DNA from: Chlorokybus atmophyticus | Lineage: Eukaryota > Streptophyta > Chlorokybophyceae > Chlorokybales > Chlorokybaceae | Reading direction: 5' to 3' | Length of the DNA: 64,000 bases | Assembly: GCA_009103225.1 (NCBI GenBank) | Contig: RHPI01000797.1 | Coordinates: 247,064 to 311,063, forward strand | Shown: piece by piece, positions 22,505 to 34,278 of the stretch | Numbering within the stretch: the first letter of the stretch is position 1 | How the letters are laid out: each line of letters starts with the position of its first letter | Position numbers and translations under genes: made by a program | Notes under the pieces: generated by a model | Databases searched by the model: none | Told to the model about the DNA's origin: nothing | Seen by the model: only the letters and a program-made list of their open reading frames with translations

Positions 22505-25500
22505 CAATTGTAGTCATTGCAGCTTAATGGGAAAAACTGGATGGAGAAACTTTGTTGGGAGTTGGAAGGAGTAGTTGCCAGCGCGATTAGCAGCAGACAC
22601 AACATGTAAAAGGTCACTCGGCTGCTTAGCTGGCAAGTATGCAGTGTGTACATTATATGAGTGGTCACCACCCTTAGTACTAGCCAGCCTATGCCTGTGT
22701 CTGAGGTGCCTATGCATATCTGACAGGAGAGCTAGTGGGCACATTGTTGGCGCACTGTATGCAAGCGTTTACAGTTGCGCTGGCTTGCATAATTTATTAC
22801 AAGTGTAATATGTTATGCAGGTAGCAGCAAGCACACCAGCAGTGCAAGGTTGGCAACATTAGGGGCTCGTAACAACACAATCACAGCAACAAGCACACCA
22901 AGGTGTGCATGCGCAGGCAGTGGAGGCTGCTGCGCTGCATGCATGCATGACTAACAAGTGGGCGGTAGGACTAGCGGACTAGCGCTGCTTACTAGAATGT
23001 AAGCAGCACGCAAGCGCTGGGTAGTGCGGAGGTCTTGTATGTAGCATGCAGGTGAGCGTGGTGTGAAGCATGTGCTATGCATGTGCAATTGTGTTGCATT
23101 TTGTGTACACAGCACTTTTATGTACACACGCAATTGTGACAAAGTACATGGGCCCCCTCAAGTCAAACAGGGACACACTTCACATGCATTGCATTGCACA
23201 TAGTTAGACCCCTTGGCAAACTCCTGGGGTGTGGTTGTCATGTAATCAATGGGTGGGGAGGTTGTTTCAGTGTATATGTGCTTGCGTGTGCACATGTGCA
23301 AATGTGCGTGTGTACATTGAATGTCAGAAACGAGTGTTTATGCATAGGACATGCATTGTATGTCCCTGCGCGTGCGTGTGCAAGTGTGCGACTACGTGCG
23401 TGTGCAAGTATGCAAATGCAAATGCTTGCGTTGGTGGGTGGTCGTCAGTTGAGCTAAATAGAGGCTTAAGTATACCTCATGTAAATGGGTGCGCATACAA
23501 GTAGTCGATGGTTAAATAGTAGTCAATGGGCAGCATTAGGTCCGGCTGCTTTTATGTTGTAATACTTTACGCATTGCTTGCTACCTTGACACTCTTATGT
23601 GCATGACATACCACAACATACATGTTTATACACAATCGGCGGTTAATTGCGCTGACCGTGTAGTTCATGCTATGCACGAGTATAATTGTATCACATCGCA
23701 GCAAAGGCAGCATGCGTGTGTACGTCAACAGCATCATTTGCAATGGTTGATCAAGATGAGAAACACATAGGCTAGCATAAGCCCCTCATCAACCGAAAAG
23801 CCATAAATGTGTGTACTCGTGTACATGTAAAACAAATCTTCAACGCCATCACCACATTAAGGCAAGCTTGTTACAGCGGGTATGAACAAAAAAGCTCCAC
23901 ATGATGATCACGTGGAGCCACGATGAGCATGTATATTACGTGTGGGCTCACTACAGCTGCTAGTCATCAATGTTTCGGTATAAGTTGCTGGATGCTTGCA
24001 ACTTTACGAGACGACTGCAACTTGCGGTAGTTGTTGGCGTGTTATATCCGCAATAACAGAGTTAAGTTGAGTCAAACACCACAAATTACATCCTCGAAGA
24101 GTGTCATGACTTATGGTCACCACGGTGTTACGCTTACATGTCACAAATGGGCATCGTTAGCATGCTCCTGATACACCCCTTTATCATCATTAATTTGCAA
24201 GTGTTGGCTGTCAGTGTTGCTACCATGCATATCCGCACATCACACGCAATGCAAGACGCACATGTATTCTACGCTACGTTACTACGCTAGCGAAGCGCCG
24301 TGTCTGCTTCAGTTGTCAGAGGGCCTTAGGCCACCAAAACCGTGCTCCTAATAACATGCCGCATTGTTGGCAGGTTCACCGTCATACGTCAAGATGAGGT
24401 TTAACCATAATACCACTCATCAATAGCATACGTACAACCACAGCAATAAAACCTCCACCACATGCACACACGAAGCATTATATAAATGCTAATGGATGTG
24501 ACGCAACTGTCGAAGTATATGGGAGTGACACATGTTGTATGATGTCAATGTTACGGCATCTTAAGCGCATCTCCAGGAAAAGTGCATGTTATGAGGCGGT
24601 TATGTAATGCCATCAATAATTACTATTATCATCATTAAGACATACAACCTTGTGTTTTTAGCCATAGTTAAATGCGAACGGTTGCCAAGGCATGCATTCT
24701 GAAAACGCATTTTGCGACATTTACAGTGTTGCCCCGCAGTGATTGAGCTGCAAAGCAGATATCCATTTCAATAATATTCAAATTTATCAGCATATCATTG
24801 TGGTGTTTGAAAGCATACATTGTTTATTTCGATGTAAACAATAGCATTAACCATACAATACAGTTTATTCACGTTTAATCAAGTTGCTGCAAGAAGGTTG
24901 TCAGCCAATTTTTCATCATATTGCAATATAACCTTATCACTATGCACGTGGTGTAACAATAGCTGTAAACCATTGCATTGCCAAATGTATATGCATAGCC
25001 ATGACAATGTTGGCAAGAAATGCACATACCATGGGTGTCATTTCTAATTAATATTCCTGCTTTGGTTGATAGACATAACCATGTTCCTAGTCGGAGTCAT
25101 ATGTATTATAACATAAATCATGAATATTCACTCATTATCACACATCGGCTACATCTTTGCCATCGAGCATTGTTGTGACAATCGCCAGTTACAGAAATAT
25201 CTAGCATATCAGCTGTAACCAACACGCCAGTACAGATACTGTTCGACTGTTAGTAGAGTGGGTCAGTCACTGCATACCATCCACTCAACATCTACCAGTG
25301 AAAATGGTGAAAACTGCATATTAACTTCAAGTCCAGTGCTACAAAACTATACACAATGTACAGCACAATTCCTCAGCAAGCCCAAGTCATCAGCGAGTTG
25401 GTACTTGGTGTGCAAAGAGCTGTGCACATGTTCCTGCTGGACACTAGCAATATACACCGGCGCACACGAATCTGGAAAACACACAGCAATAAGTTCGCAA

Positions 25501-25566
25501 GTAGTCAGGCACCGAACAAGTTTTAACAGTAACTGCTGGAAGCCATCGAGCTTCGAGGTAAAATAC
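22505..25566. other. Long convergent intergenic region TMA7/LEA, partly AT-rich
   Basis: About 3 kb between two gene ends. From roughly 23500 to 25250 base composition drops to AT-rich, with few long frames and none of the TG/CA intron-like texture seen elsewhere. No gene, tRNA or mobile element was recognised. Confidence 0.55.
22605..22609 (+). promoter_or_regulatory. Possible TGTAA polyadenylation signal of TMA7
   Basis: TGTAA 100 bases after the TMA7 stop, the common chlorophyte poly(A) element. Weak evidence on its own. Confidence 0.3.
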
Positions 25567-26738
25567 CTATTTGCCAACAACAGTCTCCTTGATACTTTGT
25601 GCTGTCTTCTCAATCTTCTCCTTAGCTTCCTCAGCGTATTCTTTGACCTAGTCAAACACGCCAGCTTTCACTTTACCGCATGACAATGCAACTACTACTG
25701 GCCCGTATCAACCATGGTGTAACAAATCGCACGCATGCTCGCACATGCTCACACGACATAGACGCAGAGAAGAAGCATGCACATCCGCGCGCATCCGCAA
25801 ACAGGCACCCACCTTCTCATATACACCGCGGCCCTCTTCCTGGGCAGTATGCGTCGCCTGGGCAGTCTTGTGCTTGGCGGTCTCAGCAGCTTCGGCAGCG
25901 TTGTGCCTCACGCTCTCAGTGGCATCGGCAGCCTTGTCCTTGGCAGCTTGCGCGTAGCTCTGAGCCTTGTCCTTCACCGTGTCTGCAGCGTCCTTCACAT
26001 TGTCCTTGGCATGCGAAGCCTGCCTCTGAGCTGAGCCCACCGCCTCCTCAGTCTGAAACATGCAGACAACATGATTATGGACAACGACGAAAAACGCACT
26101 AGCAAGAGCAACGGCACACATCAAGCAATATAATGCACACGCACACACAAACAAGAAACCGGGCGGCCAGCAGCAATTCATCTTCATTGGCTGCATGCCT
26201 GACAGATAACTAATCGGGCACATTGCTGACGTGCATGCCGCATGCTAACCAATGCAGGTGGCATGCAAACACGTGATTGAAAGATGTCATCAAGTGACCA
26301 AATCTTGAATTAGACATGCTAGGCACCTTTTCTGCAAGATGGTCTGGTGAAGCTCTCTCGCCGGCGGCTTTGGCACGGTTGGCAGTCGCAGTGCGCACCT
26401 GATGGTAAGGCGTATGCATGTCAGCTCTGCGTTTCACCGAGCAAGATATGTACATACAAACAATTTTCCAAGATAGCTCAGCTACGCACATCTTCAACTT
26501 TGCCCTTGAGATCCTTGTTGAAAGCTTGGGAATCATCCACCGCCTTGTCGTCCACAAGCGGCTGCACCAGGCATGGAACAAACGATCAGATAACAGAACC
26601 ATCACAAACGCTCCCTCTCTCGTGGGACGAGTTTGCAACATAACCAACACTTCTGCTTACGTTCGTGTAGCGCCTGATAGCGGTGGCGTTCAAGCCTGAC
26701 CGGACCTGCAGCTGCCTGGACACTCGCACAGCCCACAT
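25567..26738 (-). CDS. LEA group 3-type (LEA_4) protein, mitochondrial-type leader
   Basis: Late-embryogenesis-abundant group 3 proteins are disordered when wet, fold to amphipathic helices on drying, and protect membranes and enzymes. Five exons, all phase 0, give 180 aa: 26738-26661, 26561-26490, 26398-26327, 26052-25813, 25647-25567. Exon 1 (MWAVRVSRQLQVRSGLN plus more Arg, no acidic residues) looks like a mitochondrial presequence. The rest is Ala/Lys/Glu/Asp-rich with loose 11-residue repeats of the form AKDKAADATES, AAETAKHKTAQ and VKDKAQSYAQA. It ends KIEKTAQSIKETVVGK. No Cys or Trp after the leader. Likely stress-induced (drought, salt, cold); no element proves it. Divergent from DPE1. 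Confidence 0.88.
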
Positions 26739-27681
26739 CTTGATGGTCCTGCTAAAAACCAACCTCAACACACACAATCAACGACGGAGAACTGATCCTC
26801 CCAGCAAACACCACTACACGACCAACTAACTTCACACCACCTCAGCGCGCAGCTCCAGTCGCTCAACACACACAAGTACACTCACGCTCGGTGCGAGCCA
26901 CTACAACAACTTATGCAGTACGCCAAACACTATGACAGACACAGAGACTGCTGCTTGACCTTGAGCTTCACCTTGATCTCAGCATGCCCGTGGATATGCT
27001 TGTGGTCCGCTGCAAGGCAGGCAGCAAAGCAGGTAAGCTCGCCGCCTCAATTGCTGACGTGTGCCGCGAGATCCTGACCTGGCTGGGGATGCGCTACTAC
27101 TGCACGTAAGCAGCACGGATATCCAAGATCTCTACTGCCGATATCACTTTTATTGCGGCTCAAGGAGGCCCTTCAAAGACTTACCGATATCACCGCCTGT
27201 AGTGGATACGATACGATGCGCGATTGCAAATTACGTAACTCGGCTGGTTACAGCCTGCCAACAGGTGCGTGACGCCACCCTTGCTGACATCCACAATCAG
27301 TGGCGTTCTTGAACCAACTGGTTCAATGAACCCTTTACTACGGACCGCAACTTACGATACATACTGCTTCTAAGATTTTGTGTTCGCTTAAAAGACCGTA
27401 GTTGATGCGTGGTCCTATATGCGAAACCGGCGGCTCCGCTCTTCGAACGCTTTGATACAAGCATACATGCGTTAAAAGGCACGCGCGGTTGCCTTTTGCT
27501 CAGCAATTTGCTAATTCAAGCCCTTGATCAGCCTGATGGAAGGCTGAGATACGGGATCTGCCCAAGTGGCTGTGAACTACGTTGTTCCGTCTGAGGCTTT
27601 CATTGGGGGAAGCAGCACACCACACTGCCAACAAATAATTGCTTGCTGGCAGACGCGGTGGTGGTCTGCCAGGTGGCAGGG
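26739..27681. promoter_or_regulatory. Bidirectional upstream region LEA/DPE1
   Basis: About 940 bp between divergent starts. Short frames (for example 27061-27312) lack splice support or similarity. No motif is assigned. Confidence 0.5.
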
Positions 27682-30600
27682 ATGAGTGCGGCGGCGGCGG
27701 GGTCGGTGGCTACAGGCGGGAGCAGCTTGCGGTGGGAGGCGTCGTCGTTGTCGCAGACGGCTAGCAGATCTAAATTGCAGAAGCCCAGGCCAGGTTCCAT
27801 GGAGGGCTGCAGCGCCAGGTTCCCTGCGCTCAGGGCGGCGGTAAGGAGAGGTCATGCCGCTCAGGCAGCCGCTGCCGCCGCAGGCGTGAATGTGCTCACG
27901 GCGGATGCCAAGGAGGCCGTCAAACTCCCGCAGACGGAGGAGCTTGCTTCGGTAAGCCCACGGCTGCACACATGCTTCACCCCAGCAGCCAGTCGCTTAC
28001 ACGTGTGTGTTAACATGCATGCATGCATGCATGCATGCATTCTAATGCAACCAGAACGATGGCATCAATCTCCGTTGGTGCGAGTTTTTCTTTTGTGTCT
28101 TCAATAATATCACGCTGCTCAATGCGTGCTCAATCCATGCACATGGTTCGGTCATGTGACAGCATTGTCGTCCTAGAGTATGCAGCTTCAGGTCACTTCG
28201 CAAGCGAAGCAGCGCAGTAGGGTTTTTAGCCATTGCATGCTTCCTGCTCTGGATATTGAGCGCTAAACCTACGGCAGGTACTGCCGCCAGGCTACGATGA
28301 GGTGCCCAAGCCTCCACAAAAAGGCAGGCGTGCCGGTGTGCTGCTCCACCCAACCAGCTTGCCAGGCCCTCACGGCTCAGGAGATCTTGGGAAGGACGCG
28401 TTCCAGTTTGTTGACTGGTTGAAATCAGCGGGCGCTACTGTCTGGCAGGTGTGTGTCGGGTATAATCGTTGGTTGTGCTCTGCATTGCAAGTGCGCTTAA
28501 CTCTTTATTGCTTGTTTTACATACAGGTGCTGCCTTTGGTGCCACCGGAGCGAATCGGTTGGTCGCCGTACTCTGGCACGGTAATGCAGTTTCATTCATC
28601 AGCATGTTCCGGCAAGCTTGCACACATTATGTCAATGCACACACATTACAGTTGAAGCTGTGAATGGAACGACGCTTACAACTGATTGACAGCTGCTGTG
28701 ATATGCTTGCTCATGTTCTGTACCCTCCAGGATGCCAACAGTGGCAACACCCTTATGATCAGTCTGGAGAAGCTGGTTGAAGATGGTTTGTTGGACGCCT
28801 CAGACCTGCCTTCTGCAATGTGAGTGTGGCACACTGGCAGCTGTCAGTGTTTGCTGGTGTGCAATCAGCTCAGTGGTGCGCAAGTCTTAGCCATATCTGC
28901 TCGTGCAGACCTGTTAAGGATTGCGACTTCAATAACATTGCGGCATTCAAGGAGCCATTGCTTTTCAAGGTGAGAAACAGCATTGTCTGTTGCAGTTGTC
29001 TGTACACATGGTCAATTTTGTGCTGGACTTGAGGCAGTACCTGAAGTTCTGGCGCACATAGGCTGCCGCCAAATTGCTAACGCTGGGTGAGGAGTCTCAA
29101 TTATTCCGGGAGTACAAGGCGTTCATCAGCGATCCAAAGATTTCAGGTGCGCATGCAACAAGACCATACTCTGACCGCTTGTGGCACGCAGCTTGGTTAT
29201 GCACTTGATGCGCATGTGTGTGTACACCGGTTGTGACACAAGCCTACAACGTCATTCACGATAATGTATGCCAACTGTAGTGACAGTGGTTGTGTGCATG
29301 CAATGCAGCATGGCTGCCTGAGGCAGCACTTTTCTCTTCCATCGAGAACAAGTGGTTCCCTGGCAAGGACTGGTGGACCTGGCCTGAGGAGCTAAAGTTC
29401 AGGCAACCTGCTGCCATTGAAAATGCCAAGAACGAACTGGAGGCTGAGGTGCTCTCTTAACTGCATGCATACATACTTGCGAGTGTTGGATCGGTCAGAA
29501 CATCGCAATTTTCTGCATGTGACCCGCGTGACGCTTCTGCAGATTGAGCAGTATATTGGTCTCCAATTCTTGTTCCAACACCAGTGGATGGCCTTGAAGA
29601 ATTATGCCAACAGGTAGCTGTTGCGTGTGCGTGCAAACACACGCGCGCTTTTGCATGTGGGTGCATGCATTCTTGCGCATACCGCTGTGTGCGCGCGCAT
29701 GTGGGTGTACATACACGTGTGAATGATAGCAGTGTATGTGCTTGCGATTGGAAAGCATCCCTGTAGTCAGCATTGCCACTTAACATCATGATGTGCACAG
29801 CAACGGCATCAGCATTGTTGGAGATATGCCAATTTATGTCGGAGGCCATTGCGCTGATGTATGGGGCAACCCGCACTTGTGGACGCTTGACAAGGACATG
29901 GCTCCGGAGTTTGTGAGCGGTGTCCCGCCTGATCTGTTCAGTGAGACGGGACAGCTGTGGGGGTCCCCTCTTTACAACTGGCCAGAGCACTCTAAGGAAG
30001 GGTGAGCAACTGTACATTGCTTATGCAGAAGAGACAAGCCCAGCATGTGTTTTGTACTTCAAAAGGCCTTGCCGCAGGCCATGTTTATTCAGAGTTGACA
30101 GTCACAAAGTCACTGAAGCTTGTTGATACGTCTAGCTGTTACCTACACAGGCGCTTGCATTGCCGCCCAAGTCAGTACTTAGCTTGGTTCAAGGTAACCG
30201 CATGGTTTGACATTCTTCTTTGCTTTGTGCAGGTACAAGTGGTGGTCAAGGCGACTGGGCCGAGCCATGGAACTGTACGACGAGCTGCGTATTGACCACT
30301 TCAGGGGTTTGGCGGCATACTACTCTGTTAAAGCAACGGAAGAGACTGCCATGCATGGCCAATGGCTGGTTGGTCCTCGAACAGAGTTTTTTGAATGTAT
30401 CGCACGCGAGATTGGTGAAGTGAACATCATCGCTGAAGACCTGGTAAGTGGCTGCATGTATGTGTGCAACCATAGCCACAGCCGACGCAGTGCTGTAGAA
30501 TGTAGCTAAGCCATCCATGATGTTTTGTTTTGTAGGGCATCATTACAGATGATGTGGTCGCGCTCCGGTTGGCAATTAATGCACCGGGCATGGAAGTGTT

Positions 30601-31294
30601 GCTGTTTGGTAAGCATTTAGCGCAGCAAGTCACAATCAGCATGAATTGCTGTTGCTTGCTCAATCGCTTATGCAATGTGTATTTTGCAGGCTTTGATGGT
30701 GATGCCAACAACATTCATCTTCCACACAACTACTATGAAAACAGCTTTGCATACCCTGGTACCCACGACAACGACACTGTGCTGGGCTGGTTTAAGGAGA
30801 AGGCCACCCCTGAAGCCAGGCAACAGGTACTGCGCGTCCAGCAGTCTATCTCGCGCAGCCAATCCTTCGCTGAACTAGCATGTCGCATCAAGTAATGGTC
30901 GCGTGACTAATCTTTAGCATGCGTCCTTTCCAGATCAAGGACTACATGAACACCAATGCCAACGATGTGTCGTTTGACTTCATCCGCGCCGTGGCTTCAT
31001 CCGTTGCCAAGACCGTTGTTGCACAGATGCAGGATGTGATGTCCCTTGACAACTCAGCTCGCATGAACACGCCCGGCCGACAAGTAAGGGCGCTCACATA
31101 AACACCAAGACTTTTCTGTGAAGTGAAGCAGCCTCCAAACACAATGCACATGCTTATATTGTTATTGTGTCCTGCAGGCAGGCAACTGGGCTTGGCGCAT
31201 TCCGAAGCAGTTGAAGGATCTAAAATTTGAAGCAGAGAGGTTCAGGAAGGTCTGCGAGTTGTACGACCGGCTGCCTGTGGAGGAGCAGGAGTAA
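27682..31294 (+). CDS. DPE1: 4-alpha-glucanotransferase (disproportionating enzyme, DPE1/MalQ, GH77), plastid type
   Basis: Transfers glucan segments between malto-oligosaccharides; part of starch turnover in the plastid. Fourteen exons in perfect phase give 609 aa: 27682-27951, 28278-28448, 28527-28580, 28731-28819, 28909-28969, 29062-29146, 29309-29448, 29543-29613, 29801-30001, 30233-30443, 30536-30608, 30690-30826, 30934-31083, 31178-31294. Residues 1-90 are a Ser/Ala/Arg-rich transit peptide (start MSAAAAGS; ATG at 27643 is an alternative). The core has RRAGVLLHPTSLPGPHGSGD, RIGWSPYSGT, GDMPIYVGGHCADVWGNP, the nucleophile region RIDHFRG, the acid/base region NIIAEDLG and YPGTHDNDTVLGW holding the third carboxylate. 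It ends with NTPGRQAGNWAWRIP. All catalytic residues are present and the length is normal. Confidence 0.97.
28014..28040 (+). repeat. (TGCA)n run in the first DPE1 intron
   Basis: Six near-perfect TGCA/ATGC units. GCATGC and TGCATGCA are very frequent in introns throughout the window; this is the longest uninterrupted run. Confidence 0.85.
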
Positions 31295-34278
31295 TTTGCC
31301 CGCATGCATTGGGTTTTGGTGTTGTCGGTGATATCGTCCGCATTGGCGATTTTTCTATGCTAGCTGGACAAGCCTGCTACATAGGTTGATTAGCACAGCA
31401 TATACGCCCCTAGCTGGCTGTGCATGGCCGTTGCACTTATAGGATAAATTGTTGTTGTGATTGTTTATGGACACGCTGAGCGCGCAGGCTGGTGTTGTGA
31501 CTGTGTGGTCATTTGTGGACAGACGCATCTGCCACATTTGGTAATGGTTGCTAACTCTGCAGGTTGATTAGGTGTGACAAGATTTTGAAGATGTGATGCA
31601 TATCTTCTTTAGCTTATGTGAGTGTTGGGGGTGTACAGGCTGTGCAGTACAGCGGTCATGTCAGCTGGTGTGGCTGGTCCGGTGCGGCTGGCAGAGTAAT
31701 GTGGTGGTATGGACCATACCATGTGATGTGTGCCACATGCTAGATACACGTGTACTTGTAACATCTTTTCCCCCTTCGCCCAAAGGTCCCTCCCCCCTGC
31801 ACGCGGCCCCCCTCTCCCTGGACCTGCCTCCTTCACAATCCACCCATGCAAGGCGACTTCTTCACCCTAATGAGGAAGGTGTTTGTGGAACATGCAGTGT
31901 CCAGAAAATGTGAGAGGGGTATGTAAGGCCAAACTCGTTGAGGCCAGTATATATGCATTGTGCAATGCACCCGAAAAATGGTGCAAAATACGCTCAGTTG
32001 CGAGTGTAAACTAAGCGGGCATAACCATACGGCAAAGCAATACTTGGCGAACATATGGCACACACGGCATACCAGAACACCCCTTTTGTACAAGAAAATG
32101 ATGATGAAATATAACTAATGGGACGGTTTGCACGGTAATAGTACATGTATTGTTTTTGCCTATGTATCTGTGTATACATGTAATATTAAGTGTGCTTGTT
32201 AGTACATGCTCGGCTTACCTTCGAAGGTAAGATATTTCTCCTCTCCTCCACTCCACTACCGTAGAGTTTGCAATAACTTCTAATTTAAAGCATAGCACGC
32301 TTGCACGCACGCATCAAACCCTTTTAGCCTAGCCTAGCTGAGCTTGGGAGATGGGGATGACTTCCGTGAGGATTGTGTGTGTTATTCCAGCATGCTCGTA
32401 TGTAAGCCTATACTTTGTTATGCTTACTCGTAGTACGGAAGGCTAGGCTAACCTCTTGTGTTACTGACAAAGTACATACAATAGCCAAGCCCCTTGATGC
32501 TACCCTGCGCATACGCACATATGAAGCTCGCTTTATGCTATATTTGGATTGATAATGGCCAATAATCTGCTCATCAACTTGTTGCACGACTAGAGACGTT
32601 CACGTTGTTAGCCAAACTGTCAAGCAGCACTAGCTTAAAATTATAACACCATGTATGGGCAAATGCTCTGTGTGATGCATGACCATGCAGGCCGGCCAAA
32701 ACAATTGTGTATGTCAGGCATTAATGATCAATTCATTGTGCATTAAAATAATACAGTGCAATGGTTACGACCATCATGGTTGTAAGTCCGGTCGTTCTGT
32801 CAAGTTGTTCACGCTTGCCACGCTTGGTAGTACATGTTGTGAGTTGTATAGTGCAAACTGCACAGTAATGGTGTACCTTATTAATACTACGATGAGCTCA
32901 CATTCTGTCATCATGTGTGACATGACCAAGGCATCTAATACATAAGACTAATAAAGTTTTGCTTGTATGTTTGTATATAGGCTAATCAATATCACAGATG
33001 CAGTTGTGCACTCCAAAACAAACCGAAGGAAGAACCAACAAGGAAACAATCAAGGCTTGGGCAAGGGGATTAAGCGACATGCGTGCAACTAGCTATATGC
33101 ATGCAAGATGGCGGGTAGGCATATATACACACCAACATCCAACCGACTGTTGATGCTTATAAGCAACATGCATGTGCTATTGAACTCCTGGTAACATCAG
33201 CAGTGTTTCATAATGATGAAGAACAATTAATCTGACAACATACAGTTGCATCATTGCAGCAACTTCTGCCAAGCAATATCATATTACAATTTTAACAGAT
33301 TTGTTGTATGCGTAATATTAACACGCCAAAGCAAGTGCAACGACAACATGCGAACGTTGCATGCACCACCACTACCAACGCTTAAGGAGTGCATTGTATT
33401 GCAGCGGTTTAACTGTATTGCAATATTATAGGTATAATATTCAGTATATAACACAATACAATTATAGTATTATACTTAAAGTAGATAACAATGTGGAATT
33501 CCGCATTATCACTCTATATTGAAACGGAAGTGGAGTGGAGGGATATAATGTAATATGTATATGGTCACTCGCTTTGCATCCTTATTGGTAAAAAAATGCA
33601 TGGTGAATTGATGAAGTCCGTCTATATTGCTGCTAGTAGCTAATTGAAACTACCTCCTTGAATAACTTCACACAACAAAAGACAATAGCAAAATGTATGA
33701 AGTTCTGGCCATTGCAGTACTTATCATCTTCGAGCAATGCAAGCAATACAATCTTGCAACTTCCAGCATTTCTCACACGGGCACGAGCCAACTGGTTGGT
33801 TCATCACCACACAATAGACTACTATGCAAAAAGCCTCGCGCAATGGGTTGTGGCTCTGATAGAGACATCCACTACACTTGGACTGGCAACTTTTTGCAAC
33901 AAACAAAAAGTACAGGAGTGGAACTTCTGAGTTGTCCACGAAGAGTTAAAACATCAACCTTTACAAGCAGTTACTATTAATAACATGCCGCATACCGTTG
34001 CCCAGCAAAAGACGCTGCTGCTGCTCATTCCCTATTGTACATACAATACACAGTATACAATATTAACACTAGCCCTAACCACTCCGGTGGTTGCATGGCT
34101 TATGGTGTAGACTATCGCCATCTGAACGCCGCAGAACTGCACCATGTAGCTGGGAAGGAGTGCTGGCAACCAACTGCCATCTGATGGCAGTCTGCTGCAA
34201 CAACCCTTCCAGGGTATGCAACCAAACCTAACGGTGCATACCTTCAACATAACACCGGGACACATGATTCTGATGTTG
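31295..34278. other. Long convergent intergenic region DPE1/AP2, AT-rich centre
   Basis: About 3 kb between two gene ends. From about 31900 to 34050 it is AT-rich, with short frames only. A small tract at 31770-31830 is C-rich. No gene or mobile element was recognised. Confidence 0.55.

Noticed and set aside
28014-28040. Short periodic repeats as a CRISPR-like or satellite array
   Set aside because: Simple TGCA microsatellite in an intron of a eukaryotic gene; no spacers.
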